A stretch of 64,000 bases of DNA from the NCBI RefSeq assembly GCF_946482605.1, contig NZ_CAMLSE010000004.1:1-64000 (forward strand). Reading direction: 5' to 3'. The position numbers and the translations under genes are program-made. Shown here piece after piece: positions 32,969-41,004 of this stretch (the first letter of the stretch is position 1; every line of letters starts with the position of its first letter). The stretch is from an uncultured Dyadobacter sp. (GTDB lineage: Bacteria; Bacteroidota; Bacteroidia; Cytophagales; Spirosomataceae). The notes below the pieces were generated by a model, which worked only from the letters and a program-made list of their open reading frames with translations, made no database searches and had not been told where the DNA came from.

Positions 32969-33886
32969 ATGAACGAAAGACAAAAACGGCTACGGGAGCG
33001 GCGACTCATCAAGCTTTCCATCCTCACCGGATCAGTATTTACGATCTGGGCGATTATCGTCGGTATTGCGGGCGGTTCCAAATCCATTATTTTCGACGCG
33101 CTTTTTTCAATGGTGGGGATCAGCCTGTCGGGTGTATCGCTGCTTGTGAATAACTTCGTCCGCAGACCGGACGACGATGGCTTGCCATTTGGCCGGGCGC
33201 AGTTCGAACCGTTTTCGATGACGCTGCAATCGGCCGTGATCATATTTCTTTGCTTGTATTCGCTTGCGACGTCAGTAATGGATATGATCAATGGCGGTAA
33301 GCTCGTGGAGCTCGACATCGCATTGCCTTACCTGATCGCTTCCATTATCGGCTGTTTTCTGCTTTGGTTGTATTTCCGGAAAATGGCGTTGCAGATGCGG
33401 TCGGAATACGTCCGGATCGAGGCTACCGAATGGCAGCTGGATGCATTGCTGAGCACGGGTGTGCTGGTGGTGTTGTCGCTGGGCTATTTTTTGAGGGAGA
33501 CGTCCCTGGCGTACCTCATTCCCTACCTGGATCCCGGCATGGTGATCATCATTTCGCTGCTTTTTCTGCGCATTCCCGTGCGCACGTTCTGGAAAAACGT
33601 GCGGGAACTGCTACAATTCGCTCCGGATGATGACGTGGAGGAGAAGATCCATCTGGAGGCGGAAGGTATTTCCAAACGGTACGGGTTTACCGACGAGTAC
33701 GTCAGGGTCGCCAAGACCGGAAGCAGCTATACCATCGAGATCGATTTCCTGTTGCCGGAGGAACTGGCGGGTATGCAGGTAAAGGAACTGGACCGTGTGC
33801 GCCAGGAGCTGTACGAGCGGATACGGGGCGACTACAAAATGTGGCTGACGATCTCCTTTACCACCGAGCGTAAATGGATGATCTGA
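32969..33886 (+). CDS. Cation diffusion facilitator (CDF)-type transporter with atypical metal site
   Basis: Inner-membrane protein with about six helices (ILTGSVFTIWAIIVGIAGGS, IIFDALFSMVGISLSGVSLL, SAVIIFLCLYSLATSVMDMI, YLIASIIGCFLLWLYF, ALLSTGVLVVLSLGYFL, GMVIIISLLFLRI) and a C-terminal cytoplasmic domain, the CDF plan. The first site keeps FDALFSMVG. The usual His of 'PYGH.r.E' reads PFGRAQFEP, and the TM5 'H..xD' motif reads EWQLDALLS. The metal ligands are thus changed (Q for H) and the transported ion is uncertain. ATG at 32969 (MNERQKRLRERR) is chosen over an in-frame ATG at 32897, which gives a non-homologous leader. It is convergent with the AraC gene. Confidence 0.8.
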   Translation: MNERQKRLRERRLIKLSILTGSVFTIWAIIVGIAGGSKSIIFDALFSMVGISLSGVSLLVNNFVRRPDDDGLPFGRAQFEPFSMTLQSAVIIFLCLYSLATSVMDMINGGKLVELDIALPYLIASIIGCFLLWLYFRKMALQMRSEYVRIEATEWQLDALLSTGVLVVLSLGYFLRETSLAYLIPYLDPGMVIIISLLFLRIPVRTFWKNVRELLQFAPDDDVEEKIHLEAEGISKRYGFTDEYVRVAKTGSSYTIEIDFLLPEELAGMQVKELDRVRQELYERIRGDYKMWLTISFTTERKWMI

Positions 33887-33892
33887 CGGCGA

Positions 33893-34870
33893 TTACCGGC
33901 GTTGATCCAGTTGCATCTGCTTCGGAGTAATGCCGAACTTCCTCTTAAATGCCTGGATGAAGTTGCTGCCGTGCGCGTAGCCGACCGCGTTTGCGACCTC
34001 GTCGACGGTGGACCCGGAACTGAGCAGCAAATGCCGCGCGTGCAGCATTCTTTTTTCATGAATGAGTTCGTACACGCTCGTACGGTACTTGTGCCTGAAA
34101 CCTTCGCGGATCTGGTGTTCGGAAAGGCGTGCGTGTTTCGCGACATCTTCCAGTGAGTGGATGGTGAGGAAGTGTGTACTCAGGAAATCGTGGATTTCGG
34201 CGAGTTGCCGGTCTGTTCCCGGGGAGGTACGGTAAGTCGTCTGCTCCTCCCGATATTGGTGCAACTGCAATGCGAGCAATTCGATGATTTTGCCGTTCAG
34301 ATACATTTCGGAAAGATCGTCTGCGACAGGTGCATGCAGCATGCGATGTAAAACCGCTTGCATTTCCGCGTGGAGCGGTGCAGCCCGGTCGAACAATGCG
34401 AGGGGCCGTCCATGCTCCAGTGCTGTTTCGGGCTTCTTTGCCGGATTGCCGTTTTGTTGCAGGAATTGCAGCAAATGCTCTTTTTTAAGTATCACGGCCA
34501 GGTATTCGAAACCCTTCTGACGGTTGTAAAAAATATCTGAGTCGAAGTTTTCGGAATAATAAATGTTGTACTCGGCGGGACGCAGCGGATGGTCGCCGGG
34601 GATGTCACGGAAATGTGCATTGGAAAACCCGGTGAGCTGGAAATGGAGGCTGACGTGTGGATCGCTTTGCATACCCCGGATCTGCATATCCTCCATAAAA
34701 TCGGCCTGGAAGCGGATAATGCCGAAATTGCGGGCATAGATATTCTTCACACGATGGTTGACGAAAGGCATGCGCGGCGCATCGTGCTCGAAAATATCCA
34801 CGGACGGCTGTGCAAGAAACTTCCTGCCGGCGATCTCCCGGTATGATTCATTATCAATGATATAGGCCAT
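33893..34870 (-). CDS. AraC-family transcription regulator
   Basis: The 325-residue regulator has an N-terminal ligand-binding or dimerisation half (residues 1-215) and a C-terminal double helix-turn-helix (about 228-322): ISLEDVAKHARLSEHQIREG-like sequence IHSLEDVAKHARLSEHQIRE, followed by GYAHGSNFIQAFKRKFGITP. ATG at 34870 starts MAYIIDNESYREIAGRKFLA; the frame extends to a TTG at 34876. It is transcribed divergently from the epimerase gene (89 bp apart), so that gene is its most likely target. The final residues overlap no neighbour; the CDF gene ends 6 bp away, convergent. Confidence 0.88.
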   Translation of the reverse strand: MAYIIDNESYREIAGRKFLAQPSVDIFEHDAPRMPFVNHRVKNIYARNFGIIRFQADFMEDMQIRGMQSDPHVSLHFQLTGFSNAHFRDIPGDHPLRPAEYNIYYSENFDSDIFYNRQKGFEYLAVILKKEHLLQFLQQNGNPAKKPETALEHGRPLALFDRAAPLHAEMQAVLHRMLHAPVADDLSEMYLNGKIIELLALQLHQYREEQTTYRTSPGTDRQLAEIHDFLSTHFLTIHSLEDVAKHARLSEHQIREGFRHKYRTSVYELIHEKRMLHARHLLLSSGSTVDEVANAVGYAHGSNFIQAFKRKFGITPKQMQLDQRR

Positions 34871-34927
34871 GTGCAAATTTCAATGTTTTTATCCTGTATC
34901 CCAATATTTTTCAAAACCGCACGATCA

Positions 34928-34935
34928 TACCTTTG
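34928..34935 (+). promoter_or_regulatory. Candidate Bacteroidota -7 box for the epimerase gene
   Basis: TACCTTTG matches the consensus TAnnTTTG recognised by the Bacteroidota primary sigma factor and lies 23 bp before the epimerase start codon in the divergent intergenic region. A clear -33 TTTG partner was not seen, so this is tentative. Confidence 0.35.
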
Positions 34936-34958
34936 CCGGAAATTAGTTTTAAACTGAA

Positions 34959-35945
34959 ATGAGCGTTTTAATTACAGGCAGCGCGGGACATTTGGGCGAG
35001 GCGCTGATGCGCACCCTGAGAGCCCAGGGCACAGCGGTAACGGGACTGGACATCAAGCCGTCGCCTTACACCGATCTTGTTGGAGACATTGCCGACCGGG
35101 CTTTCGTGGCCGGGGCGGTAAAAGGCGTTACCCATATCATTCACACGGCAACCCTGCACAAGCCGCACGTGGCCACACACAGCAGGCAGGATTTTGTGGA
35201 TACCAACATCACCGGTACGCTTAATCTCCTCGAAGAAGCTGTTTTACAAGATGTTACCAGTTTTATTTTCACAAGTACCACCAGCACATTCGGTGCGGCG
35301 ATGAACCCCGCCCAGGGCGAACCCGCAGCCTGGATCACAGAGGACGTCCATCCATTGCCGAAAAACATTTACAGCGTTACAAAGCTGGCCGCGGAAAGCC
35401 TCTGCGAGCTGATGCATCGTAAAACCGGCTTGCCGGTACTCATCCTGAGGACGTCGCGTTTCTTTCCCGAAGACGATGATAATGCCGAAACCCGCAGACT
35501 TTACAGCACCCCCAACACACAGGCGCTCGAACTGCTCTACCGGCGCGTCGATGTTGCGGATGCCGTTACGGCGCATTTGCTGGCTATGAAGAAAGCGGCC
35601 GAGCTTGGTTTTGGCAGGTACATTATTTCCGCCACCACACCTTTTACACCCGCCCATCTGGCGCAGCTCCATATCGATGCAGCAAGTGTCATCGAGTCGC
35701 TGTACCCGGATTGCGGCGCGCTTTTCGACGCGGCCGGGTGGAGGTTATTCTCCAAAATAGATCGGGTGTACGTCAATGAAAAAGCGCGGCGGGAGCTTGG
35801 CTGGCAACCGGAATATGACTTTGCGCACGTGCTGCAATGCCTGCAAAACGGGACCGATTTCAGAAGTGAACTGGCCCGGGACGTGGGTAGCAAAGGGTAT
35901 CACGAGGAGGAGTTCGAAGACGGGCCTTTTCCGGTGGAACCGTGA
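34959..35945 (+). CDS. NAD-dependent epimerase/dehydratase (extended SDR)
   Basis: Cytoplasmic NAD(P)-dependent nucleotide-sugar or related epimerase. MSVLITGSAGHLGEALMRTL has the extended-SDR GxxGxxG loop (GSAGHLG), LDIKPSP follows beta-2, and DVTSFIFTSTTSTFGAAMNP leads to the catalytic YxxxK in KNIYSVTKLAAESLCELMH. The 328-residue length is normal for the family. The gene is divergent from the AraC regulator, which probably controls it. No other sugar-nucleotide genes are adjacent. The substrate is not evident. Confidence 0.88.
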   Translation: MSVLITGSAGHLGEALMRTLRAQGTAVTGLDIKPSPYTDLVGDIADRAFVAGAVKGVTHIIHTATLHKPHVATHSRQDFVDTNITGTLNLLEEAVLQDVTSFIFTSTTSTFGAAMNPAQGEPAAWITEDVHPLPKNIYSVTKLAAESLCELMHRKTGLPVLILRTSRFFPEDDDNAETRRLYSTPNTQALELLYRRVDVADAVTAHLLAMKKAAELGFGRYIISATTPFTPAHLAQLHIDAASVIESLYPDCGALFDAAGWRLFSKIDRVYVNEKARRELGWQPEYDFAHVLQCLQNGTDFRSELARDVGSKGYHEEEFEDGPFPVEP

Positions 35946-35966
35946 AAGTTTGAAAAAGAAGATGGC

Positions 35967-36359
35967 TCAGGACATTGCCGTGCAGATCTCCACCAGAAAG
36001 CCTTCCGGATCCCGGACATAGGAAACGACCTGCCCCCATGGCTTGGTTTTGGGCTTTGAAACCAGCGTGGCCCCGGTGTCCAGTGCTTTTTGAAATACTT
36101 CATCGACATTGTCGACCGTGAAGCCGATCTCGATCCCAAAAGGTTTCGATCCTGGGTCACTGGCTGTGAACCCGTCGGGAATGTTGGTTTGGGCCAGGCC
36201 GGTGGCGGCAAAAGACAGCGTCGTGCTGCCCGTATTCAGTTCGCCATATTCGTTGTCCGGCGAAATGAATTTTCTTTCAAAGCCGAATGCCCTTTCATAA
36301 AAGGTGATGGATGCTGTCACGTCCCTGACGTACAGGATGGTGTATGCGAATTGTGCCAT
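35967..36359 (-). CDS. VOC-superfamily (glyoxalase-like) protein
   Basis: Small metal-dependent fold of the vicinal oxygen chelate type. From ATG at 36359: MAQFAYTILYVRDVTASITF, YERAFGFERKFISPDNEYGE, later FGIEIGFTVDNVDEVFQKAL and YVRDPEGFLVEICTAMS, a pattern typical of bleomycin-resistance/dioxygenase-like proteins. The C-terminal Glu in FLVEI is the usual metal ligand. A longer frame to 36443 exists but the extra 28 residues are not family-like. 130 residues is normal. It ends 21 bp from the epimerase stop (convergent) and is followed upstream by a second VOC gene 11 bp away, suggesting an operon. Confidence 0.85.
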   Translation of the reverse strand: MAQFAYTILYVRDVTASITFYERAFGFERKFISPDNEYGELNTGSTTLSFAATGLAQTNIPDGFTASDPGSKPFGIEIGFTVDNVDEVFQKALDTGATLVSKPKTKPWGQVVSYVRDPEGFLVEICTAMS

Positions 36360-36370
36360 GTTGGTGATGA

Positions 36371-36814
36371 TTACAGGTGATCGATGGATGCATGCCGGAT
36401 TACGTTGCCCGACGTATCGATTGGAATATATAAGTTGTAGCAAATTTCCCAGATATTTCCCTCCACATCGGAAAACAGGAAGTAACAGCCGCCTATCGCC
36501 GGTTCTGTCGGCTCCTGGATTATCGTTACGCCTTTGTCCCTCAGCGCATGGTAGATATCCTCTACTTCTCCCCGCGAATTTACCATGTAGCCCAGGTTGA
36601 ATGGGCGAAATCCTGTACCCTCGGGACTTGCATTGTTGAATTTAGCAAGATCCTTCCTTCCATATATACCAAGCAGGATACCGTTCAGTTTGAAAAACAC
36701 AATGTCCTGATTACCAGATTCGATCTGCCATCCCAGAACCCCGGCGTAGAACTCCCTGAGTTTGGGCAGATCGTCCGCTGCGAGCATTATTACACTTAGT
36801 CTTTGTTCCATCAT
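36371..36814 (-). CDS. VOC-superfamily (glyoxalase-like) protein
   Basis: Second glyoxalase-fold protein beside the previous one. Two adjacent ATGs (36814, 36811) start MMEQRLSVIMLAADDLPKLR; a longer open frame to 36928 overlaps the AraC gene and gives an unlikely leader. Features: REFYAGVLGWQIESGNQDIV, FFKLNGILLGIYGRKDLAKF, and the second half GYMVNSRGEVEDIYHALRDK and FSDVEGNIWEICYNLYIPI with the Glu ligand. About 147 residues. It is read toward the first VOC gene (11 bp apart) and lies downstream of an AraC-type regulator. Substrate unknown. Confidence 0.85.
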   Translation of the reverse strand: MMEQRLSVIMLAADDLPKLREFYAGVLGWQIESGNQDIVFFKLNGILLGIYGRKDLAKFNNASPEGTGFRPFNLGYMVNSRGEVEDIYHALRDKGVTIIQEPTEPAIGGCYFLFSDVEGNIWEICYNLYIPIDTSGNVIRHASIDHL

Positions 36815-36884
36815 GCATATAGTTTGTTGATAGAGCAAAACTAATGGCTGCCGGGCATGTAGTGTTTGGAAAAATGCGACAAAA

Positions 36885-37616
36885 TCAGAGCGACGAGGGG
36901 GCGACACCCGCATATTTGCGGATTGCATTGGTTAAATGCGCATGGTCGTAGTAACCTGCTTCGAGTGCAATGTCCAGCAGCGCATGCCGGTCGTTGGTTT
37001 TGATCAATTGCATTGCATACCTGAATCGTATTACATTGATGAATTCTTTCGGGCTCAGGCCCACCTGTTCTTTAAATGCACGCTGCAACTGGCGGACGGT
37101 GGTACAATGGTTTCGGGCGAGGGTTGGTACATCGATCAGGCCATTTTTATATTCGATTTCACCGATAGCCGGGATCAGACGAGGGAGTTCTCTCCCGAGC
37201 CTTTTCAGGAGAAAGTTGTCCAGGCATATCTTTGGCGAAATGTCTGTACGCCGGAGATCAGGAGCAAGTTGGTTATCAAATTCGACGGTTAAGTCGGTGA
37301 ACTCGTGCAACGACCCATATCGGTAAAAAGCGGGAAACCCGGCCGGCCTGAATCTTATGCCGATCAGATGGGAATGGGGCAAAACGGTTGAATCGATACT
37401 GTGCGACATCGTTCCTACCAGGTAGCTCTGCCCGCTTTTCATGAAAAAACCGTCCGCACCCGGCAATTGATCATCCCCGACATTGACGATAATGTCCACG
37501 CAGCCATCCGGGAGAATGCGCTGGACCGTGGCAGGCATGCCGTCGCCGGTAAACTGCCAGTAGGCATCGACGTAGGCCGCCAGAGCGGGGTGGGGGCGAT
37601 ATTCTGTATAACCCAT
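36885..37616 (-). CDS. AraC-family regulator with DUF6597-like N-terminal domain
   Basis: MGYTEYRPHPALAAYVDAYW at the start and LPDGCVDIIVNVGDDQLPGA are characteristic of the DUF6597 sensor domain that precedes AraC helix-turn-helix domains. The C-terminal part (about 150-243) reads TLARNHCTTVRQLQRAFKEQ, VGLSPKEFINVIRFRYAMQL and GYYDHAHLTNAIRKYAGVAP, an AraC HTH. ATG at 37616 is chosen, since an in-frame start at 37637 would lie inside the sulfatase gene. It starts one base after the sulfatase stop on the same strand, so the two are probably cotranscribed, and the VOC genes follow downstream. Confidence 0.85.
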   Translation of the reverse strand: MGYTEYRPHPALAAYVDAYWQFTGDGMPATVQRILPDGCVDIIVNVGDDQLPGADGFFMKSGQSYLVGTMSHSIDSTVLPHSHLIGIRFRPAGFPAFYRYGSLHEFTDLTVEFDNQLAPDLRRTDISPKICLDNFLLKRLGRELPRLIPAIGEIEYKNGLIDVPTLARNHCTTVRQLQRAFKEQVGLSPKEFINVIRFRYAMQLIKTNDRHALLDIALEAGYYDHAHLTNAIRKYAGVAPSSL

Positions 37617-37617
37617 A

Positions 37618-39102
37618 TTATTTTGCGCTTGCTGCAATCACCGGCATCACAAACTGCCAGGCGGTCACTTCCGTTTCCCGGTGTTCTTTTTTTACAATAT
37701 CGTCAAATCGCGTCAGCATATCGGGATGTTTCGCGGCTACGTCGGTTGTTTCACCGCGATCTGTTTTGAGATTAAACAGCTGCCAGCCGTTGCCCGGATT
37801 TTTACGGAGGTCCGTTTTTACGCCCTTCCAGTCGCCCATTCGAATGGCGATCTGTCCGCCTTTTTCAGGGTATTCAAAATACAGATACGGATGTTGGCGC
37901 TGTTTGCTTTTCTGTCCCAGCAGTTCGGGAAGCAGGGAAATGCCGTCGGTGGGTGGGGTTTTTTGCCCGGTTAGTTCCGCCAGCGTCGCCAGCAGGTCGA
38001 ACTGGGCGGAGATGTGGTCGCTCACGCTTCCGGCTTTGATCTTACCCGGCCAGCGGGCAATGAAAGGTTCACGGATCCCGCCTTCATACACATCCATTTT
38101 CAGGCCACGTAACTCTGCGACGCTGTTGAAGAATTTGGCGTCGACTCCTCCATTGAAAGTAGCACCATTATCGCTGCTGAACATGATGATCGTGTTGTCG
38201 TCCAATCCCATTGCCTTGATTTTTTCCATGACAATACCCACCTGCGCGTCCAGTAATGTGATCATTGCCGCGTAGGTCGAGAGCGGGTATCGGGTGGAGG
38301 CATAGCCTCTCTCTCCGTAGTAGGGTTTCTCCTCGAATTGACCCACATATTGCTTCACGAATTCGTCCGGGGCTTGCAACGATACGTGCGGGACCGTGTA
38401 GGGCATATACAGGAAAAAGGGTTTATCTCTGTTCTTTTCCATGAACGCCAATGCTTTCTCCGTCATTTTCAGCGGGGCATATTCTTTTCCCTTGAACGAT
38501 TCGAAGTCGGCCTCGGTAGCAGTGGCGGGATTCAGTTTACGGTGAACGTCCTGCCAGGGTTGTGCAAGCGTGTCCCAATGGTCGTTTTCCCAAAGGTGCG
38601 ACGGGTACTGGTTGTGGGCTTGTTTCTGATCGAGATAGCCGTAATAATAGTCGAAGCCCTGTTTGCTTGGGGTGCCGTCGCTGTTGTTCATCCCCATTCC
38701 CCATTTGCCGGTGAGCGCGGTAGCGTAGCCTTTCTGTTTGAGCAATTCGGCTACCGTAAATTCTCCGGCCGGCAATGGCATTTGTCCGCGCTCTTCCTCG
38801 TCTTTGAAACCTCCGAGTTCGAAATTTCCCCGGATAGCGGAGTGGCCTGCGTGCTTTCCGGTCATGAGCATAGCCCGCGCAGGTGCGCACACGGGTGTGC
38901 CGGTGTAATGCTGCGTAAACCGCATGCCTTCCCGGGCGAGGCGGTCGAGATTGGGGGTTCTGATCTTCTGCTGGCCGTAGCAGCCCAGTTCGCCATATCC
39001 CATGTCGTCGGCATAGATGTAAATGATATTGGGTTTTGCGGGTTGGTGTGTAAAGGAAAGGCCGGTCAGGCCGGCAATGAGAAACAGGGTCAGGTTGCGC
39101 AT
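37618..39102 (-). CDS. Secreted arylsulfatase (S1 family)
   Basis: Periplasmic sulfate-ester hydrolase. A signal peptide (MRNLTLFLIAGLTGLSF) precedes PNIIYIYADDMGYGELGCYG with metal-binding D32 and D33. The active-site motif VCAPARAMLMTGKHAGH (C72-x-P-x-R) supplies the cysteine oxidised to formylglycine by a sulfatase maturase. Further conserved segments are TGKWGMGM (Lys-Trp-Gly) and IIMFSSDNGATFNGG (Asp-Asn-Gly). The 494-residue length is normal. No maturase gene is in the window. It is not adjacent to a SusC/SusD pair; it may serve a locus elsewhere or the heparinase-type locus. The ABC transporter genes are divergent from it, 156 bp away. Confidence 0.92.
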   Translation of the reverse strand: MRNLTLFLIAGLTGLSFTHQPAKPNIIYIYADDMGYGELGCYGQQKIRTPNLDRLAREGMRFTQHYTGTPVCAPARAMLMTGKHAGHSAIRGNFELGGFKDEEERGQMPLPAGEFTVAELLKQKGYATALTGKWGMGMNNSDGTPSKQGFDYYYGYLDQKQAHNQYPSHLWENDHWDTLAQPWQDVHRKLNPATATEADFESFKGKEYAPLKMTEKALAFMEKNRDKPFFLYMPYTVPHVSLQAPDEFVKQYVGQFEEKPYYGERGYASTRYPLSTYAAMITLLDAQVGIVMEKIKAMGLDDNTIIMFSSDNGATFNGGVDAKFFNSVAELRGLKMDVYEGGIREPFIARWPGKIKAGSVSDHISAQFDLLATLAELTGQKTPPTDGISLLPELLGQKSKQRQHPYLYFEYPEKGGQIAIRMGDWKGVKTDLRKNPGNGWQLFNLKTDRGETTDVAAKHPDMLTRFDDIVKKEHRETEVTAWQFVMPVIAASAK

Positions 39103-39258
39103 AAAGGTCGGGATAGGATAGCTGCCTGCCGAAAGGCAGTTTTCAAAGATAAGGCCGGGATGGCGGTTCTGCTGTTAAATTCCGATAACAAATGCATTGC
39201 ATTTCCCGAAACCTCCTGGTTCGTGTATATTTACGGACTTATTCAAAACTAAACCTGC

Positions 39259-41004
39259 ATGTCCGAAAAAGCCAAGCCCGGAGGAACAAAACAGCCGGGG
39301 ATATTCAGCTTGCTGGCTCCTTACCGGGGGTTGATCATGCTGCTGCTACTGTTTGCATTGCTCAGCAACGGGATCAATCTCTGGCTGCCCCGACTGATTG
39401 CCGACGGTATCGACGACTACGTCCGTCAGCGTTTCGACCTGGAAGGCACTTTATACCAATTTACGGTCGCGGTTGCGCTGGTATTCCTCTTCGGGTACCT
39501 TCAGAGTGTAGTCCAGACCTATGCCTCGGAAAAGGTAGCGCGCGACCTGCGCACGAGGCTGTCCGACAAGATCTCACGACAAAGCCATGCATTCATCGAA
39601 CAAGCTAATCCCTCGAAGCTGCTGACGAACCTCACCGCCGATACCGACTCGATCAAGCTGTTTGTGTCCCAGGCCATCGTGTCGATCGTTTCTTCCATTT
39701 TCATCATTATCGGAGCGAGTATCTTGTTGCTGACCATCAATTGGAAACTGGCATTGACGGTCATCGCTATCATTCCGGTGATAGGAGGCACTTTTTTTCT
39801 GACTTTGAAAAAGGTCCGTGCGCTCTTCGTCCAGAGCCGGGAAGTGATTGACTGGCTCAACCGGATCATCAATGAAAGTATCCTGGGTTCGGCGCTGATC
39901 CGCGTGGTGAATTCTCAGCAACTTGAATATGTCAAATTCCTGGAAGCAAATACCCAGGCAAAGGGCTTCGGCCTGGCCATTCTGAGCCTGTTTGCGGGTC
40001 TTATTCCCGTGGTGCAGTTTACGGCAAACCTTGCGGGGCTTACGATACTGGTGCTCGGCGGGCATTTTGTCATCGAAGGGGATATGACATTGGGAAGTTT
40101 CGCGGCATTCAACAGTTACCTGGTGATCCTGATCTTCCCGATCCTGGTCATCGGTTTTATGAGTAACGTCATCGCGCAGGCGACGGCTTCATTTCAGCGT
40201 ATTTCCGCAATCTTAAGTGTGCCTGATCCCGTGGAGGGCGGTTCTTCCAAAGCGATATTGAAAGGGAATATCGAACTTCGGAATGTGTCGGTACGCTACG
40301 GCGAAAAGCCTGCGCTCAAAGCGATCAGCCTGTCGGTGAAGGCGGGCTCCCGGATCGCGGTCATCGGGCCGACAGCGGCCGGGAAGACACAGCTGCTTTA
40401 TCTGCTGACGGGCCTCATCGCGCCGCAGGAAGGGAGTGTTACCTACGACGGCCAACCCATAGATCATTACGACAGCGAATCGTTTCACAGGCAGGTAGGT
40501 TTTGTATTTCAGGATAGTATCATCTTTAACATGAGCATCCGTGAGAACATAGCGTTCAGTACGACCGTGACTGACGAATCGCTGCAAAAAGCCATTGACA
40601 CCGCGGAACTGACCGCCTTTGTCGAAAGCCTGCCCGATGGCCTCGATACGATCGTTTCGGAGCGCGGTTCGAGTCTTTCGGGGGGACAGAAGCAACGGAT
40701 CATGCTGGCCAGGGCACTGGCGGTGCACCCGAGGGTACTCCTGCTGGATGATTTTACGGCGCGCGTAGATACCAGCACCGAGCAGAAGATCCTTGCCAAT
40801 GTAGAACGCAATTACCCCGGAACTACATTAATCTCGGTTACGCAGAAAATTGCAGCGATCGGGCATTATGACCAGATCGCGGTGCTGATGGAAGGTGAGC
40901 TCATCGGGTGCGGTACCCATGAGGAGCTCATGCAAACGAGCCCGGAGTATGTGCAGATTTTCAATTCACAACAAAGCACCAGCAACTATGAATTACGATC
41001 TTAA
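39259..41004 (+). CDS. ABC exporter subunit A (membrane + ATPase, degenerate Walker B Glu)
   Basis: Half of a heterodimeric type IV ABC exporter. Six membrane helices in residues 20-310 (including LLLLFALLSNGINLWLPRLI and VAVALVFLFGYLQSVVQTYA) precede the nucleotide-binding domain: Walker A GPTAAGKTQ (370-378), signature LSGGQKQR (473-480) and Walker B LLLDDFT. The catalytic Glu after the Walker B Asp is replaced by Asp (D498). Its own ATP site would be poor, while its intact signature completes the partner's site. The partner gene starts within its last 17 bases. The substrate could be a lipid, peptide or drug; nothing specific is seen. Confidence 0.92.
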   Translation: MSEKAKPGGTKQPGIFSLLAPYRGLIMLLLLFALLSNGINLWLPRLIADGIDDYVRQRFDLEGTLYQFTVAVALVFLFGYLQSVVQTYASEKVARDLRTRLSDKISRQSHAFIEQANPSKLLTNLTADTDSIKLFVSQAIVSIVSSIFIIIGASILLLTINWKLALTVIAIIPVIGGTFFLTLKKVRALFVQSREVIDWLNRIINESILGSALIRVVNSQQLEYVKFLEANTQAKGFGLAILSLFAGLIPVVQFTANLAGLTILVLGGHFVIEGDMTLGSFAAFNSYLVILIFPILVIGFMSNVIAQATASFQRISAILSVPDPVEGGSSKAILKGNIELRNVSVRYGEKPALKAISLSVKAGSRIAVIGPTAAGKTQLLYLLTGLIAPQEGSVTYDGQPIDHYDSESFHRQVGFVFQDSIIFNMSIRENIAFSTTVTDESLQKAIDTAELTAFVESLPDGLDTIVSERGSSLSGGQKQRIMLARALAVHPRVLLLDDFTARVDTSTEQKILANVERNYPGTTLISVTQKIAAIGHYDQIAVLMEGELIGCGTHEELMQTSPEYVQIFNSQQSTSNYELRS

